Positions 1 to 5,891 of a stretch of 10,674 nt of DNA are shown here, piece after piece (position 1 is the first letter of the stretch; every line of letters starts with the position of its first letter). The notes below the pieces were generated by a model. The model made no database searches. It was not told the DNA's origin and saw only the letters and a list, made by a program, of their open reading frames with translations. Source of the DNA: Promethearchaeota archaeon (GTDB taxonomy: Archaea; Asgardarchaeota; Lokiarchaeia; Sigyniarchaeales; SOKP01); assembly GCA_030606095.1 (NCBI GenBank), contig JAUWHC010000051.1, positions 1 to 10,674 on the forward strand, read 5' to 3'. Position numbers and translations under genes: made by a program.

Positions 1-1
1 A

Positions 2-514
2 GAAATCATTTGGAATGTGGGAAGCGTTTCGGGATTTAAAAGCCAAGTAAATGGTTGGGTACGCCAGCACGATACAATAATGTATTACACTAAATCACCT
101 ATTTTCACTTTTCATAAACAATATTTACCATATCGAGAAGAATATATTAAAAAAATGTTTAGATACAAGGACGAAAACGGACGATTATATCGAAAACGCC
201 GAGAGGGTAGACAATACTTGGACGAAAGACCTGGAACATTAGTTGGTGATGTATGGAATGATATTTATTCTTTTCAAACGACTACGCGATCGAAGGAATA
301 TTTAGGTTATCCTACTCAAAAACCCGAAAAACTACTCGAACGTATAATTTTAGCGTCTTCAAATGAAGGAGATATTGTTGCTGATTTTTTCTGTGGCTCT
401 GGAACAACGATAGCTATGGCTAAAAAGTTAAATAGAAAATGGATTGGTGTTGATATCAATCAGAATGCCATCGAATTGTGTAGAGAAAGGTTAAATTTAA
501 ACTTAAAAACCTAA
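2..514 (+). CDS. DNA amino-methyltransferase, beta class, C-terminal part (5' end outside window)
   Basis: This would transfer a methyl group from S-adenosylmethionine to adenine-N6 or cytosine-N4 in DNA. The frame is open from base 2 and reads EIIWN before a GTG at 17. That GTG lies inside conserved sequence, so it is not the true start and the gene enters from the left. Visible parts, in order, are a target-recognition-like region with many basic residues, a motif X-like stretch YPTQKPEKLLERII at about 307-348, and the SAM-binding motif I DFFCGSGTT at 383-409. A motif II-like acidic end to the next strand follows (WIGVDIN). Motif I placed C-terminal to the recognition region is the beta-class order. 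The catalytic (D/S/N)PP(Y/W) motif must lie upstream of the window, so integrity and base specificity cannot be judged. The stop at 512-514 faces the convergent regulator gene 29 bases away. No restriction enzyme gene is visible downstream. Confidence 0.9.
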   Translation, partial: EIIWNVGSVSGFKSQVNGWVRQHDTIMYYTKSPIFTFHKQYLPYREEYIKKMFRYKDENGRLYRKRREGRQYLDERPGTLVGDVWNDIYSFQTTTRSKEYLGYPTQKPEKLLERIILASSNEGDIVADFFCGSGTTIAMAKKLNRKWIGVDINQNAIELCRERLNLNLKT

Positions 515-543
515 ATACAAATGTTTTATCAATAATTCTTGGA

Positions 544-876
544 TCAAACTACATAAAACCATTGATTCCAAATATTTAATAATTTTATAAACTTTTCTCT
601 GGAAATTGAGTATTCCTTGAATTTACCTTTCTTAGAACTATGAATAAAACTATGTTTCTCCAAAATTCTAACATGATGGGAGATGGAAGGTTGATTTCTA
701 TTCAAACTTTTTTCAATTTCAGAAAGTAAACATGGTTTATTATTTAATAGATTTAAAATTAAAAATCTATCTTCATTGCCTATGATTTCCATACATTCTC
801 GTAAGAACTTATTAGATGTATTATTCTTGAAAATTTTTTTTACAGTTCTAATTTTATTCTTTGTTAATTCTTTCAT
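544..876 (-). CDS. stand-alone ArsR-like winged-helix transcriptional regulator
   Basis: A 110-residue protein that probably binds DNA as a dimer. A basic N-terminal arm (residues 1-25) precedes an ArsR-like winged helix (about 30-108). EDRFLILNLL forms the first helix, LLSEIEKSL the second, and QPSISHHVRILEKHSFI (62-78) holds the recognition helix. A wing with KKGKFKEYSIS follows. The ArsR metal-site cysteines are absent from the recognition helix; the only cysteines are C28 and C49, so metal sensing is not supported. Roughly 30 of 75 aligned positions are identical to the C-terminal domain of the response regulator just upstream in the operon, including DRFLIL, SHH, ILEK, KKGK and a W-x2-W end. 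The two therefore arose by duplication. It is the last gene of a minus-strand operon, 42 bases after its neighbour. A GGAAG tract about 7 bases before the ATG could serve as ribosome site. Confidence 0.82.
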   Translation of the reverse strand: MKELTKNKIRTVKKIFKNNTSNKFLRECMEIIGNEDRFLILNLLNNKPCLLSEIEKSLNRNQPSISHHVRILEKHSFIHSSKKGKFKEYSISREKFIKLLNIWNQWFYVV

Positions 877-918
877 GTTTTTCTTCCGATTCCCTTCTTT
901 CTATTATTTTTTAAATAA

Positions 919-1743
919 TTAAGATGAGAGATTTTTAATCCAATTCTCCCATAAATATACAAATTCCATTATTTTTGGCTTATTCAATGAGTAGTAAATA
1001 TATTTTCCTTTTTTCCATCCTTTAATGAATCCTGTTTTCTCTAATATCTTAATATGGTGTGAAGATGTAGATTGAGATTTATCGATAAACATCTGTATCT
1101 CATCCAATTTTAATGGTTGAGATTTTAATATTTCCAATATTAAAAATCTATCTGGATTTGAAAACGATTTCAACCATTCAACTAAATTGATTTTTTCACC
1201 AAAAACTTCTATTTCAAGCGTAGGATCTATGTTTTCATTTGCTTGTTCAAGATAATTTCTTTTTTCTAAGGGATTATTAATCTGGGAGGGTAAAATATTT
1301 TTATCTGGTTGAATAAATTGTTTAATCTGTTCAAATTTTTCATTACCTTTCTTAAGTTTTTTTTTCACTTGATGATTGTACATTGCGAGTTCTATTGTAG
1401 GTAGAAGGTCATCTTCATTCGTGATAGGTTTTACTATATATCCATAAGGTTCTGATAATTTGGCTCTATCTAAGGTTTTTTTATCTCCATAAGCAGTTAT
1501 AAATATAATTGGAATATTATAGTTTGTATTAATAATTTTCGCTGTTTCAATTCCATCTATAGTTCCCGCTAGAATTATATCCATTAATATCAAATCAAGA
1601 TTTAAATTCTTGATTTTGGAAATTGCCTCTTCTCCAGAAGAAACAATAGCAATTGGATTATAGTTTAATTTTTTTAAAAGAATCGCTATTGCTTCAGCGG
1701 TAATTAATTCGTCTTCAACAATCATAACTTTTATTTGTGCCAT
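919..1743 (-). CDS. response regulator: receiver domain fused to ArsR-like winged helix
   Basis: A 274-residue two-component output protein, presumably a DNA-binding regulator phosphorylated by the kinase encoded upstream. Residues 1-122 are a complete receiver domain. The acidic pocket is E10/D11/E12, the phosphoacceptor is D55 in LILMD, the switch threonine is T83 and the conserved lysine is K105 followed by P106. Residues about 123-175 form a polar linker whose start may be helical. Residues about 178-274 are an ArsR-like winged helix: NPDRFLILEIL, LDEIQMFI, the recognition segment QSTSSHHIKILEKTGFI (224-240) and a wing at KKGKYIYYSL. Receiver-HTH fusions of this kind are uncommon among classical bacterial regulators, which usually carry OmpR, NarL or Fis outputs, but archaea show varied receiver-wHTH combinations. 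The ATG lies 31 bases after the kinase stop, implying co-transcription. There is no strong Shine-Dalgarno sequence. Confidence 0.9.
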   Translation of the reverse strand: MAQIKVMIVEDELITAEAIAILLKKLNYNPIAIVSSGEEAISKIKNLNLDLILMDIILAGTIDGIETAKIINTNYNIPIIFITAYGDKKTLDRAKLSEPYGYIVKPITNEDDLLPTIELAMYNHQVKKKLKKGNEKFEQIKQFIQPDKNILPSQINNPLEKRNYLEQANENIDPTLEIEVFGEKINLVEWLKSFSNPDRFLILEILKSQPLKLDEIQMFIDKSQSTSSHHIKILEKTGFIKGWKKGKYIYYSLNKPKIMEFVYLWENWIKNLSS

Positions 1744-1774
1744 TATACTATTTCTTATAATATTTTTTTTAAAA

Positions 1775-4063
1775 TTACCTGGTGATTATAACATGAGTTC
1801 CATTATTTCTCTCAATAGAAATCTTTCCATCCATTTGTTTGGTTATAGTGGATATAAGTTTTAACCCTAGTGTATCTGAACTTTCATAATCTACATCTTT
1901 GGGAAAACCTATTCCATTATCATACACATCTAATATTATTCTATTATTTATGGTTTTTTTCAGTGTAACGATAATTTTTCCGTCCTCATTTTTAGAAAAT
2001 GCATGTTTTAATGAGTTAGATACAAGTTCATTTATAATTAAGCCCCAAGCAATGGCGTTGTCTAGACTGAAATCAATATTTTCAATGTTCAATTGTAGTT
2101 TAATCTTTTTGGAATTTACTGAATAAGCTTTAAATAGATTATTAACAAGGTTTTTTATGTATTTTGAAAGACATATCTTATTCAAGTTTTCGGAGTTGTA
2201 TAATGTTTGGTGTATTAGCGCCATAACTTTAATACGATTTTGGAAATCCTTAAAAATATGGAGAATTCTTTCATCTTTTATATATTGTTCTTGTAGTACT
2301 ATTAAACTTGAAATTATTTGTAAATTGTTTTTCACTCTATGATGGATTTCTTTCAGGAGTATTTCTTTTTCTGTTAGGGAAGATTCCAGTAGGGTTTCAT
2401 TCTTTTTCTGCTCAGTTATATCAATTATATTTATATATAGAGCAGAATTTTCTTGAAATTGAATCTTTTTTAAATATTGTCGAATATACAAATAATTTTC
2501 ATTTTTTTTCTTCAATCGTATTTCGGATTGAAATGAGGGTATATCTTCGTTTAAAATTTTATTATATTTTTCAATAGTCATTTGTAAATCTTCAGGATGA
2601 ATATGCTGGGTTATGGTGTTTAGATTCCAAGATAATAGTTCATTTATTGAAAATCCTAAAATATCAGAAATGCCTTTGTTTGCAAAAATTATTCGTCCAT
2701 GAGCAATGATAAGCGTACCCAACAAGGATTGTTCTGTGAGCATTCGATATTTTTCTTCACTTTTTTTTAACTCTTTTTCAGTAGAATCACGAACAATAAC
2801 ACCTGCAAGAACATTCGCTATAGATTGTAAAAAATTGATATCATCTTTTGAAAATTTCCGAAATTCTTTTGTATGAGCTCCTAAAATACCAAATGGGGTG
2901 TTTGTTCCTTGAATAATAACACTCATTCCGCTAATAACATCATGATCTGCAAGAAGTTTTGGGGCACAAAATCTAGTTTCAGTTTTTAAGTTTTCCGCAA
3001 TTACTGGAGTAGTTTTTAGTAATGTAAAACCTGCTTGCGAATTTTTATTATTTTCAACAGTTACATTTCCTACTAATCCTTTATGCCAACCAACTCCTGC
3101 CCGTAATTTTAAAGATTTCTTATTAGGAAGAATTTCAAGTACCTTCGTAAACTCAACATCCAATATTTTTGCAAGCAAAGATGTTGCTTTTTTAATTATA
3201 ATATCAATTTTTTTTTCAGTAATAGTTTCCAAGCCAAATTTGGCAATCAAAGCTTGTCTATGGATATGTTTTTCAATGGACTGTTGGATTTTTCTGCTTT
3301 TCGTTAAATCTTGAGAAACACAGAGAATTCCGATAATTTTATTTTGATTATTAAAAATTGGTGCTTGATTTGATGAAAGTTGTATATAAGTTCCATTCTT
3401 TTTTTTTAATCGATATTCAATATTTTTAACAAATTTACCTTCCATTACTTTTTTAATTCCTTTGGTAAGAATCATTTTATCATTAGGATGAATTAATTTA
3501 TAAATGCTTGATGAATCGGTTTTTTCTTTATTATATCCTAAAAAATCATTAAAAGCATTATTAACATCAAGAAAATTTGTGTTTAGATCTAAGGTATAGA
3601 TCATAAATTTAGAAATTTTAAGCAATGTCTGAAATTTCTTTTTAGTTAAACATTGTAAACAGTAAGAAAAATTTAGTCTATTGAAGGAATTTGTATTTTT
3701 TATCTCTCGTTTAATAGTAGGAATTAAGCGATTTAGATTATCTTCTTTGATATAATCATTTATTCCAGTTTCTATCAAGGAAATCATCATTTTTTCATCT
3801 ATTTCTTTTCCAATAACAATATAGGGAATTACCATTTCTTTTTCTTTAATAATTCTTAATATCTCTATTCCGCATAGTGTCCATGCTTTATAGTCGGATA
3901 ATATAATATCCCATGTCTTTTTAGATAACACTGAATATAAATTGATGTGATTTTCGACGAATTCCAATTGCACTTTGAAGTTATATGCTTTTAACTTTTG
4001 TATTATTGAAGATACTGCATCATTAGAAACAGAAATGAATAATATATCATATTTATCGCTCAA
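1775..4063 (-). CDS. cytosolic multi-sensor histidine kinase (REC-like, PAS, GAF, PAS, HisKA_2, HATPase)
   Basis: A 762-residue sensor kinase without any membrane segment, so it should sense an intracellular cue. Domain order: receiver-like (1-122), PAS (about 142-255), GAF (about 270-425), PAS (about 435-552), HisKA_2 dimerisation/phosphotransfer (about 565-640) and HATPase (about 660-762). The phospho-histidine lies in KEIHHRVKNNLQ (H574/H575). ATP-binding motifs are the N box NELVSNSLKHAF (678-689), the G1 box DNGIGF (715-720) and TLGLKL (731-736). The N-terminal receiver keeps D57 (LSDY) and K106, but its acidic pair is reduced to one D15 and the switch Thr/Ser is G85, so its phosphorylation is doubtful. 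The start is TTG: an in-frame TGA at 4067-4069 blocks any longer form, and the next in-frame Met is far inside. It heads the minus-strand signalling operon and diverges from the redox cluster, which it may regulate. Confidence 0.92.
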   Translation of the reverse strand: MSDKYDILFISVSNDAVSSIIQKLKAYNFKVQLEFVENHINLYSVLSKKTWDIILSDYKAWTLCGIEILRIIKEKEMVIPYIVIGKEIDEKMMISLIETGINDYIKEDNLNRLIPTIKREIKNTNSFNRLNFSYCLQCLTKKKFQTLLKISKFMIYTLDLNTNFLDVNNAFNDFLGYNKEKTDSSSIYKLIHPNDKMILTKGIKKVMEGKFVKNIEYRLKKKNGTYIQLSSNQAPIFNNQNKIIGILCVSQDLTKSRKIQQSIEKHIHRQALIAKFGLETITEKKIDIIIKKATSLLAKILDVEFTKVLEILPNKKSLKLRAGVGWHKGLVGNVTVENNKNSQAGFTLLKTTPVIAENLKTETRFCAPKLLADHDVISGMSVIIQGTNTPFGILGAHTKEFRKFSKDDINFLQSIANVLAGVIVRDSTEKELKKSEEKYRMLTEQSLLGTLIIAHGRIIFANKGISDILGFSINELLSWNLNTITQHIHPEDLQMTIEKYNKILNEDIPSFQSEIRLKKKNENYLYIRQYLKKIQFQENSALYINIIDITEQKKNETLLESSLTEKEILLKEIHHRVKNNLQIISSLIVLQEQYIKDERILHIFKDFQNRIKVMALIHQTLYNSENLNKICLSKYIKNLVNNLFKAYSVNSKKIKLQLNIENIDFSLDNAIAWGLIINELVSNSLKHAFSKNEDGKIIVTLKKTINNRIILDVYDNGIGFPKDVDYESSDTLGLKLISTITKQMDGKISIERNNGTHVIITR

Positions 4064-4132
4064 ATTTCATGCACTTACTAAATTTTCATTATTTTATTAA
4101 CATTAATATTCTTTAAAATTTCTTTAATTAAA

Positions 4133-4141
4133 TTATATAAA
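4133..4141 (-). promoter_or_regulatory. candidate TATA box for the kinase operon
   Basis: On the minus strand this reads TTTATATAA, close to archaeal TATA boxes. A transcript starting about 25 bases downstream would begin near 4110 and give a leader of roughly 45 bases before the TTG start at 4063. The surroundings are so AT-rich that other choices exist, including a second TATA-like stretch near 4146-4158. Confidence 0.3.
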
Positions 4142-4254
4142 TTTACATATAAAAAAAATCTGTTTGTATTAGCTGCATCTAAACTTTCATTCTAATTTTT
4201 CTAATAGTATTAAAAAAATCCTTTAAAATAAATCTTTTGGATATAAATCGATAT

Positions 4255-4273
4255 AGATTAATATTATTAATCT
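4255..4273. repeat. 19-bp perfect palindrome, candidate operator
   Basis: AGATTAAT and its exact reverse complement ATTAATCT flank a 3-base centre (ATT). The arms include one G:C pair each, so this is not purely an A/T coincidence. The right arm belongs to a 12-base sequence repeated 40 bases downstream. Dimeric winged-helix regulators bind such inverted repeats, and this one lies between the regulator operon and the redox cluster. Binding is inferred. Confidence 0.45.
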
Positions 4274-4314
4274 GAGATAGATAGAATAGAATGGAACTCT
4301 TAATTATTAATCTG
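4263..4314. repeat. 12-bp direct repeat pair ATTATTAATCTG, 40 bases apart
   Basis: Identical 12-mers sit at 4263-4274 and 4303-4314. Their start-to-start distance is 40 bases, near four helical turns, so proteins bound to both would sit on about the same face of DNA. The second copy is part of a smaller palindrome, TTAAT-T-ATTAA (4300-4310), but lacks the full left arm seen in the first copy. Confidence 0.45.
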
Positions 4315-4415
4315 GTAAAGAATTTTTATGTTAATATAACTTTTAAGGATATTCTTCTATTTTTCATTGGTATTCTATCTAATTTATCACTTTAAAAAAA
4401 AATTAATTAGTAAAA

Positions 4416-4424
4416 TTTATAAAT
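4416..4424 (+). promoter_or_regulatory. candidate TATA box for the redox cluster
   Basis: TTTATAAAT is a good match to an archaeal TATA box. Transcription about 25 bases downstream would start near 4447, giving a leader of about 70 bases that includes the ribosome site at 4508-4512. A second TATA-like stretch at 4490-4499 would give a nearly leaderless message, which fits poorly with the visible ribosome site. Confidence 0.35.
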
Positions 4425-4507
4425 GAAAAAATGTAGCAAAACTCATACAAAAAATTTTGAATCAGTATTTAATGTTTTTTGTTTCAAAATTATAAAATGC
4501 TAAAAAT

Positions 4508-4512
4508 AGGAG
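4508..4512 (+). promoter_or_regulatory. Shine-Dalgarno site AGGAG
   Basis: AGGAG lies 7 bases before the ATG at 4520. This is normal spacing and supports that start. Confidence 0.7.
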
Positions 4513-4519
4513 AAAAAGA

Positions 4520-5005
4520 ATGGTAAAACTAACAAATGAAATGATAGAAGGACTTAAAGTGCCCGGTAAGGGTGGAAGTTTGGTTTATCTTTGTACTTCT
4601 TCTTTAGACGGCAAACCGAATATTGCAGGTATGCGTTACATTGATACGATCAAGAATGATAAGCTTTTGATCGCAGATATGTTTTTGCTGAAAACTAAAG
4701 CAAATCTTAAAGAAAATCCAGAATGCATTATTGTTATATGTCATCCTTTAGATTCTGGAAGAGATTGGGTGTTTAAGGGTAAGGCTATTGACATTGAATA
4801 TGGATTTCCGCCTGATTTTGATTGGTATGGAGTAAAAGCTAAAGAAATATTAGATGGATGGGGGGATTGGCATAATAAAGAGCCCCCAGATGAGGTCCCG
4901 CCAGATGTTGTGTATGCAAAACCAGCACAACGAGGCGTTGTCGTGTTACATGTGGAAGAAATTTATTCTATTGAAAAAGGGAAAACAGGAGAAAAAATCC
5001 AATAG
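4520..5005 (+). CDS. pyridoxamine 5'-phosphate oxidase-like split-barrel flavin protein (first copy)
   Basis: A 161-residue protein of the FMN-binding split-barrel (PNPOx-like) superfamily, whose members bind FMN or F420 and carry out redox reactions on varied substrates. The fold pattern is visible in strand SLVYLCTSSLDGKPNIAGM (20-38), then KLLIADMFLLKTKANLKENP (48-67), the usual strand and helix with a KT.....NP signature. CIIVICHPL (69-77) and WVFKGKAIDI (83-92) are core strands, and GVVVLHVEEIYSIEKG (139-154) is the C-terminal strand. An acidic, tryptophan- and proline-rich insertion at about 95-130 is distinctive. The sequence does not show true PNPOx activity; the catalytic identity is open. 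There are no signal peptide or membrane segments. It leads the cluster and is followed 13 bases later by a second split-barrel gene, suggesting a functional pair or heterodimer. Confidence 0.82.
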   Translation: MVKLTNEMIEGLKVPGKGGSLVYLCTSSLDGKPNIAGMRYIDTIKNDKLLIADMFLLKTKANLKENPECIIVICHPLDSGRDWVFKGKAIDIEYGFPPDFDWYGVKAKEILDGWGDWHNKEPPDEVPPDVVYAKPAQRGVVVLHVEEIYSIEKGKTGEKIQ

Positions 5006-5010
5006 GAGGT
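5004..5010 (+). promoter_or_regulatory. Shine-Dalgarno AGGAGGT that decides the next start
   Basis: AGGAGGT overlaps the stop codon of the preceding gene. It is only 2 bases from the ATG at 5013 but 8 bases from the in-frame ATG at 5019, so the second ATG is the better start. The overlap also suggests coupled translation. Confidence 0.75.
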
Positions 5011-5018
5011 AAATGAAA

Positions 5019-5438
5019 ATGGGAATAAAATTAACAGATAGAATGAAAGCTTGGATCGAATCAGGATGCCATTTATGTGTAGCTGATAAAAATGGGAATC
5101 TTTTTGTTACTTTAGCACGAAATATCAAATCAATTTCAGATGATGATGTTATATTTGCACTTTCTAAAGATGAATATTCAGTAATAAAATCCGCTTTTGA
5201 AGAAAATCCATGGGTTGCTTTTGGAGTTTCTAGAATTGGTGGAGTACGTGCTTGTTATCAATTTAAAGGCAAGGGAAGTGCAACTACTGAAGGAGAAATA
5301 GTTGCTTTAAAGGTAATATTATCTGAATTATACTGCACAAAGCCAGGTTGTTATGCAGGTCTCCGACTTGATTCAAAATCTTTTAAAGAATTGGAAAAGT
5401 GGGAAAGCGATTTATGGAAAGATCTGCCAAAAAAATAA
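5019..5438 (+). CDS. pyridoxamine 5'-phosphate oxidase-like split-barrel flavin protein (second copy)
   Basis: About 139 residues, again of split-barrel FMN-binding type and shorter than its neighbour. Helix MKAWIESGCHLCVADKNGNL with strand FVTLARNIKSISDDDVIFAL gives the family's opening. The helix SVIKSAFEENPWVAFGVSR carries the typical ENP turn. The strand VRACYQFKGKGSATTEG is followed by a helix and a C-terminal segment with two cysteines in CTKPGCYAGLRL (108-119 counted from the ATG at 5013). Those cysteines are not a standard cofactor motif. The ATG at 5019 was preferred to 5013 because of ribosome-site spacing. The two split-barrel proteins are clearly different in sequence, so this is an old pair and not a recent duplication. 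Substrate and cofactor (FMN or F420) are not determined. A 14-base T-tract starts directly after the stop. Confidence 0.78.
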   Translation: MGIKLTDRMKAWIESGCHLCVADKNGNLFVTLARNIKSISDDDVIFALSKDEYSVIKSAFEENPWVAFGVSRIGGVRACYQFKGKGSATTEGEIVALKVILSELYCTKPGCYAGLRLDSKSFKELEKWESDLWKDLPKK

Positions 5439-5452
5439 TTTTTTTTTTTTTT
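5439..5452 (+). terminator. 14-base T-tract, candidate archaeal terminator
   Basis: An uninterrupted run of 14 T follows immediately after the TAA at 5436-5438, without a stable preceding hairpin. Archaeal RNA polymerase terminates at such oligo-T tracts. Together with the TATA-like sequence downstream, it suggests that the flavin-protein pair can be a separate transcript from the rest of the cluster. Confidence 0.55.
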
Positions 5453-5469
5453 GAAGTAAAAAGACTAAA

Positions 5470-5481
5470 TTATACATATAA
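5470..5481 (+). promoter_or_regulatory. candidate TATA-like element upstream of ferredoxin
   Basis: An AT-only TTATACATATAA sequence lies about 30-40 bases before the ATG at 5510 and just after the T-tract. It would place transcription near 5500 with a very short leader, which fits the lack of a clear ribosome site at this gene. Confidence 0.3.
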
Positions 5482-5509
5482 TTAAAATCATTTAAATAAC
5501 GATAAGATA

Positions 5510-5812
5510 ATGAATGCCATGATTAATAGTGAGAAGAAAACTAGGAAAAAACCAAAGAAATTACCGAAACAATTTCCATGGTTTATGCCTTTTATGTGTG
5601 AAGGATGCGGAGATTGTATTGATGTTTGTCCGAATTCATGTGTAGAAATGTTTGGTCTGGATAGAAAAGTCCCTGTAGCATGGGTTGTTGATCCAGATTA
5701 TTGCATTGGTTGCGGAAAGTGTTCGGATGCGTGTATAGTATCAGCAGTTCAAATGACAGCATATGTAGATAAAGCAATTGAAAGATATAAAACTAAAAAA
5801 CCATTTCAATGA
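5510..5812 (+). CDS. 2[4Fe-4S] ferredoxin
   Basis: A 100-residue electron carrier. A basic N-terminal tail (residues 8-20, rich in Lys/Arg) leads to two cluster motifs: C30-x2-C33-x2-C36-x3-C40-P, and C65-x2-C68-x2-C71-x3-C75. The second motif is followed by Ile instead of the common Pro, and C44 is an extra cysteine near the first cluster. About 20 residues separate the motifs, which is longer than in clostridial ferredoxins and includes KVPVAWVVDPDY, as in ferredoxin subunits of oxidoreductases. It is cytosolic, with no signal peptide. The ATGs at 5510 and 5519 are both possible and neither has a strong ribosome site. It is likely to pass electrons between the AOR-type enzyme or the HdrD-like protein and other carriers; the partner is inferred from position. 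Confidence 0.9.
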   Translation: MNAMINSEKKTRKKPKKLPKQFPWFMPFMCEGCGDCIDVCPNSCVEMFGLDRKVPVAWVVDPDYCIGCGKCSDACIVSAVQMTAYVDKAIERYKTKKPFQ

Positions 5813-5817
5813 ACAAA

Positions 5818-5826
5818 TTTATAAAA
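5818..5826 (+). promoter_or_regulatory. candidate TATA box before the HdrD-like gene
   Basis: TTTATAAAA sits in a 79-base gap between the ferredoxin and the HdrD-like gene. It could start a transcript near 5845. The gap is extremely AT-rich, so the match has limited weight. Confidence 0.25.
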
Positions 5827-5891
5827 AATTATATAGATATGATTTGAAGTTAGTAAAAAGTATAAAAAAATAAATCTTTAATAAAAAAAAG

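Larger units (their letters stand above)
4064..4519. other. divergent intergenic region between signalling operon and redox cluster
   Basis: This 456-base stretch is very AT-rich and shows no credible coding sequence on either strand. It contains candidate TATA-like boxes for both directions, a 19-bp palindrome at 4255-4273, a 12-bp direct repeat (4263-4274 and 4303-4314), and a short GATA/GAATA-like tract at about 4275-4293. I see no tRNA-like cloverleaf, CRISPR repeat or clear riboswitch fold. Its length is generous for two ordinary core promoters, leaving room for operator sites. Confidence 0.7.

Noticed and set aside
2..514. Complete restriction-modification system at the left edge
   Set aside because: Only the C-terminal part of the methyltransferase is present, and the next gene downstream is a regulator on the opposite strand, not an endonuclease.
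544..876. Metal-sensing ArsR repressor
   Set aside because: The fold fits, but the typical cysteine or histidine metal-binding pattern in the recognition helix is absent, and the closest relative in the window is a two-component output domain.
1899..2577. Three short open frames on the plus strand inside the histidine kinase gene
   Set aside because: They lie opposite conserved HATPase, HisKA_2 and PAS coding sequence, are rich in Phe/Ile/Ser as expected for antisense of Lys/Asn-rich coding, and have no recognisable motif.
4275..4293. GATA/GAATA tract as a tandem repeat or CRISPR-like array
   Set aside because: Under 20 bases, imperfect, and without spacer structure; likely AT-rich low complexity.
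4946..5128. Minus-strand open frame across the junction of the two flavin-protein genes
   Set aside because: Antisense to conserved coding sequence and a strong ribosome site of the plus strand; no domain and low-complexity aromatic composition.
5592..5777. Minus-strand open frame inside the ferredoxin gene
   Set aside because: It is opposite the cysteine motifs of a clear ferredoxin and has no features of its own.
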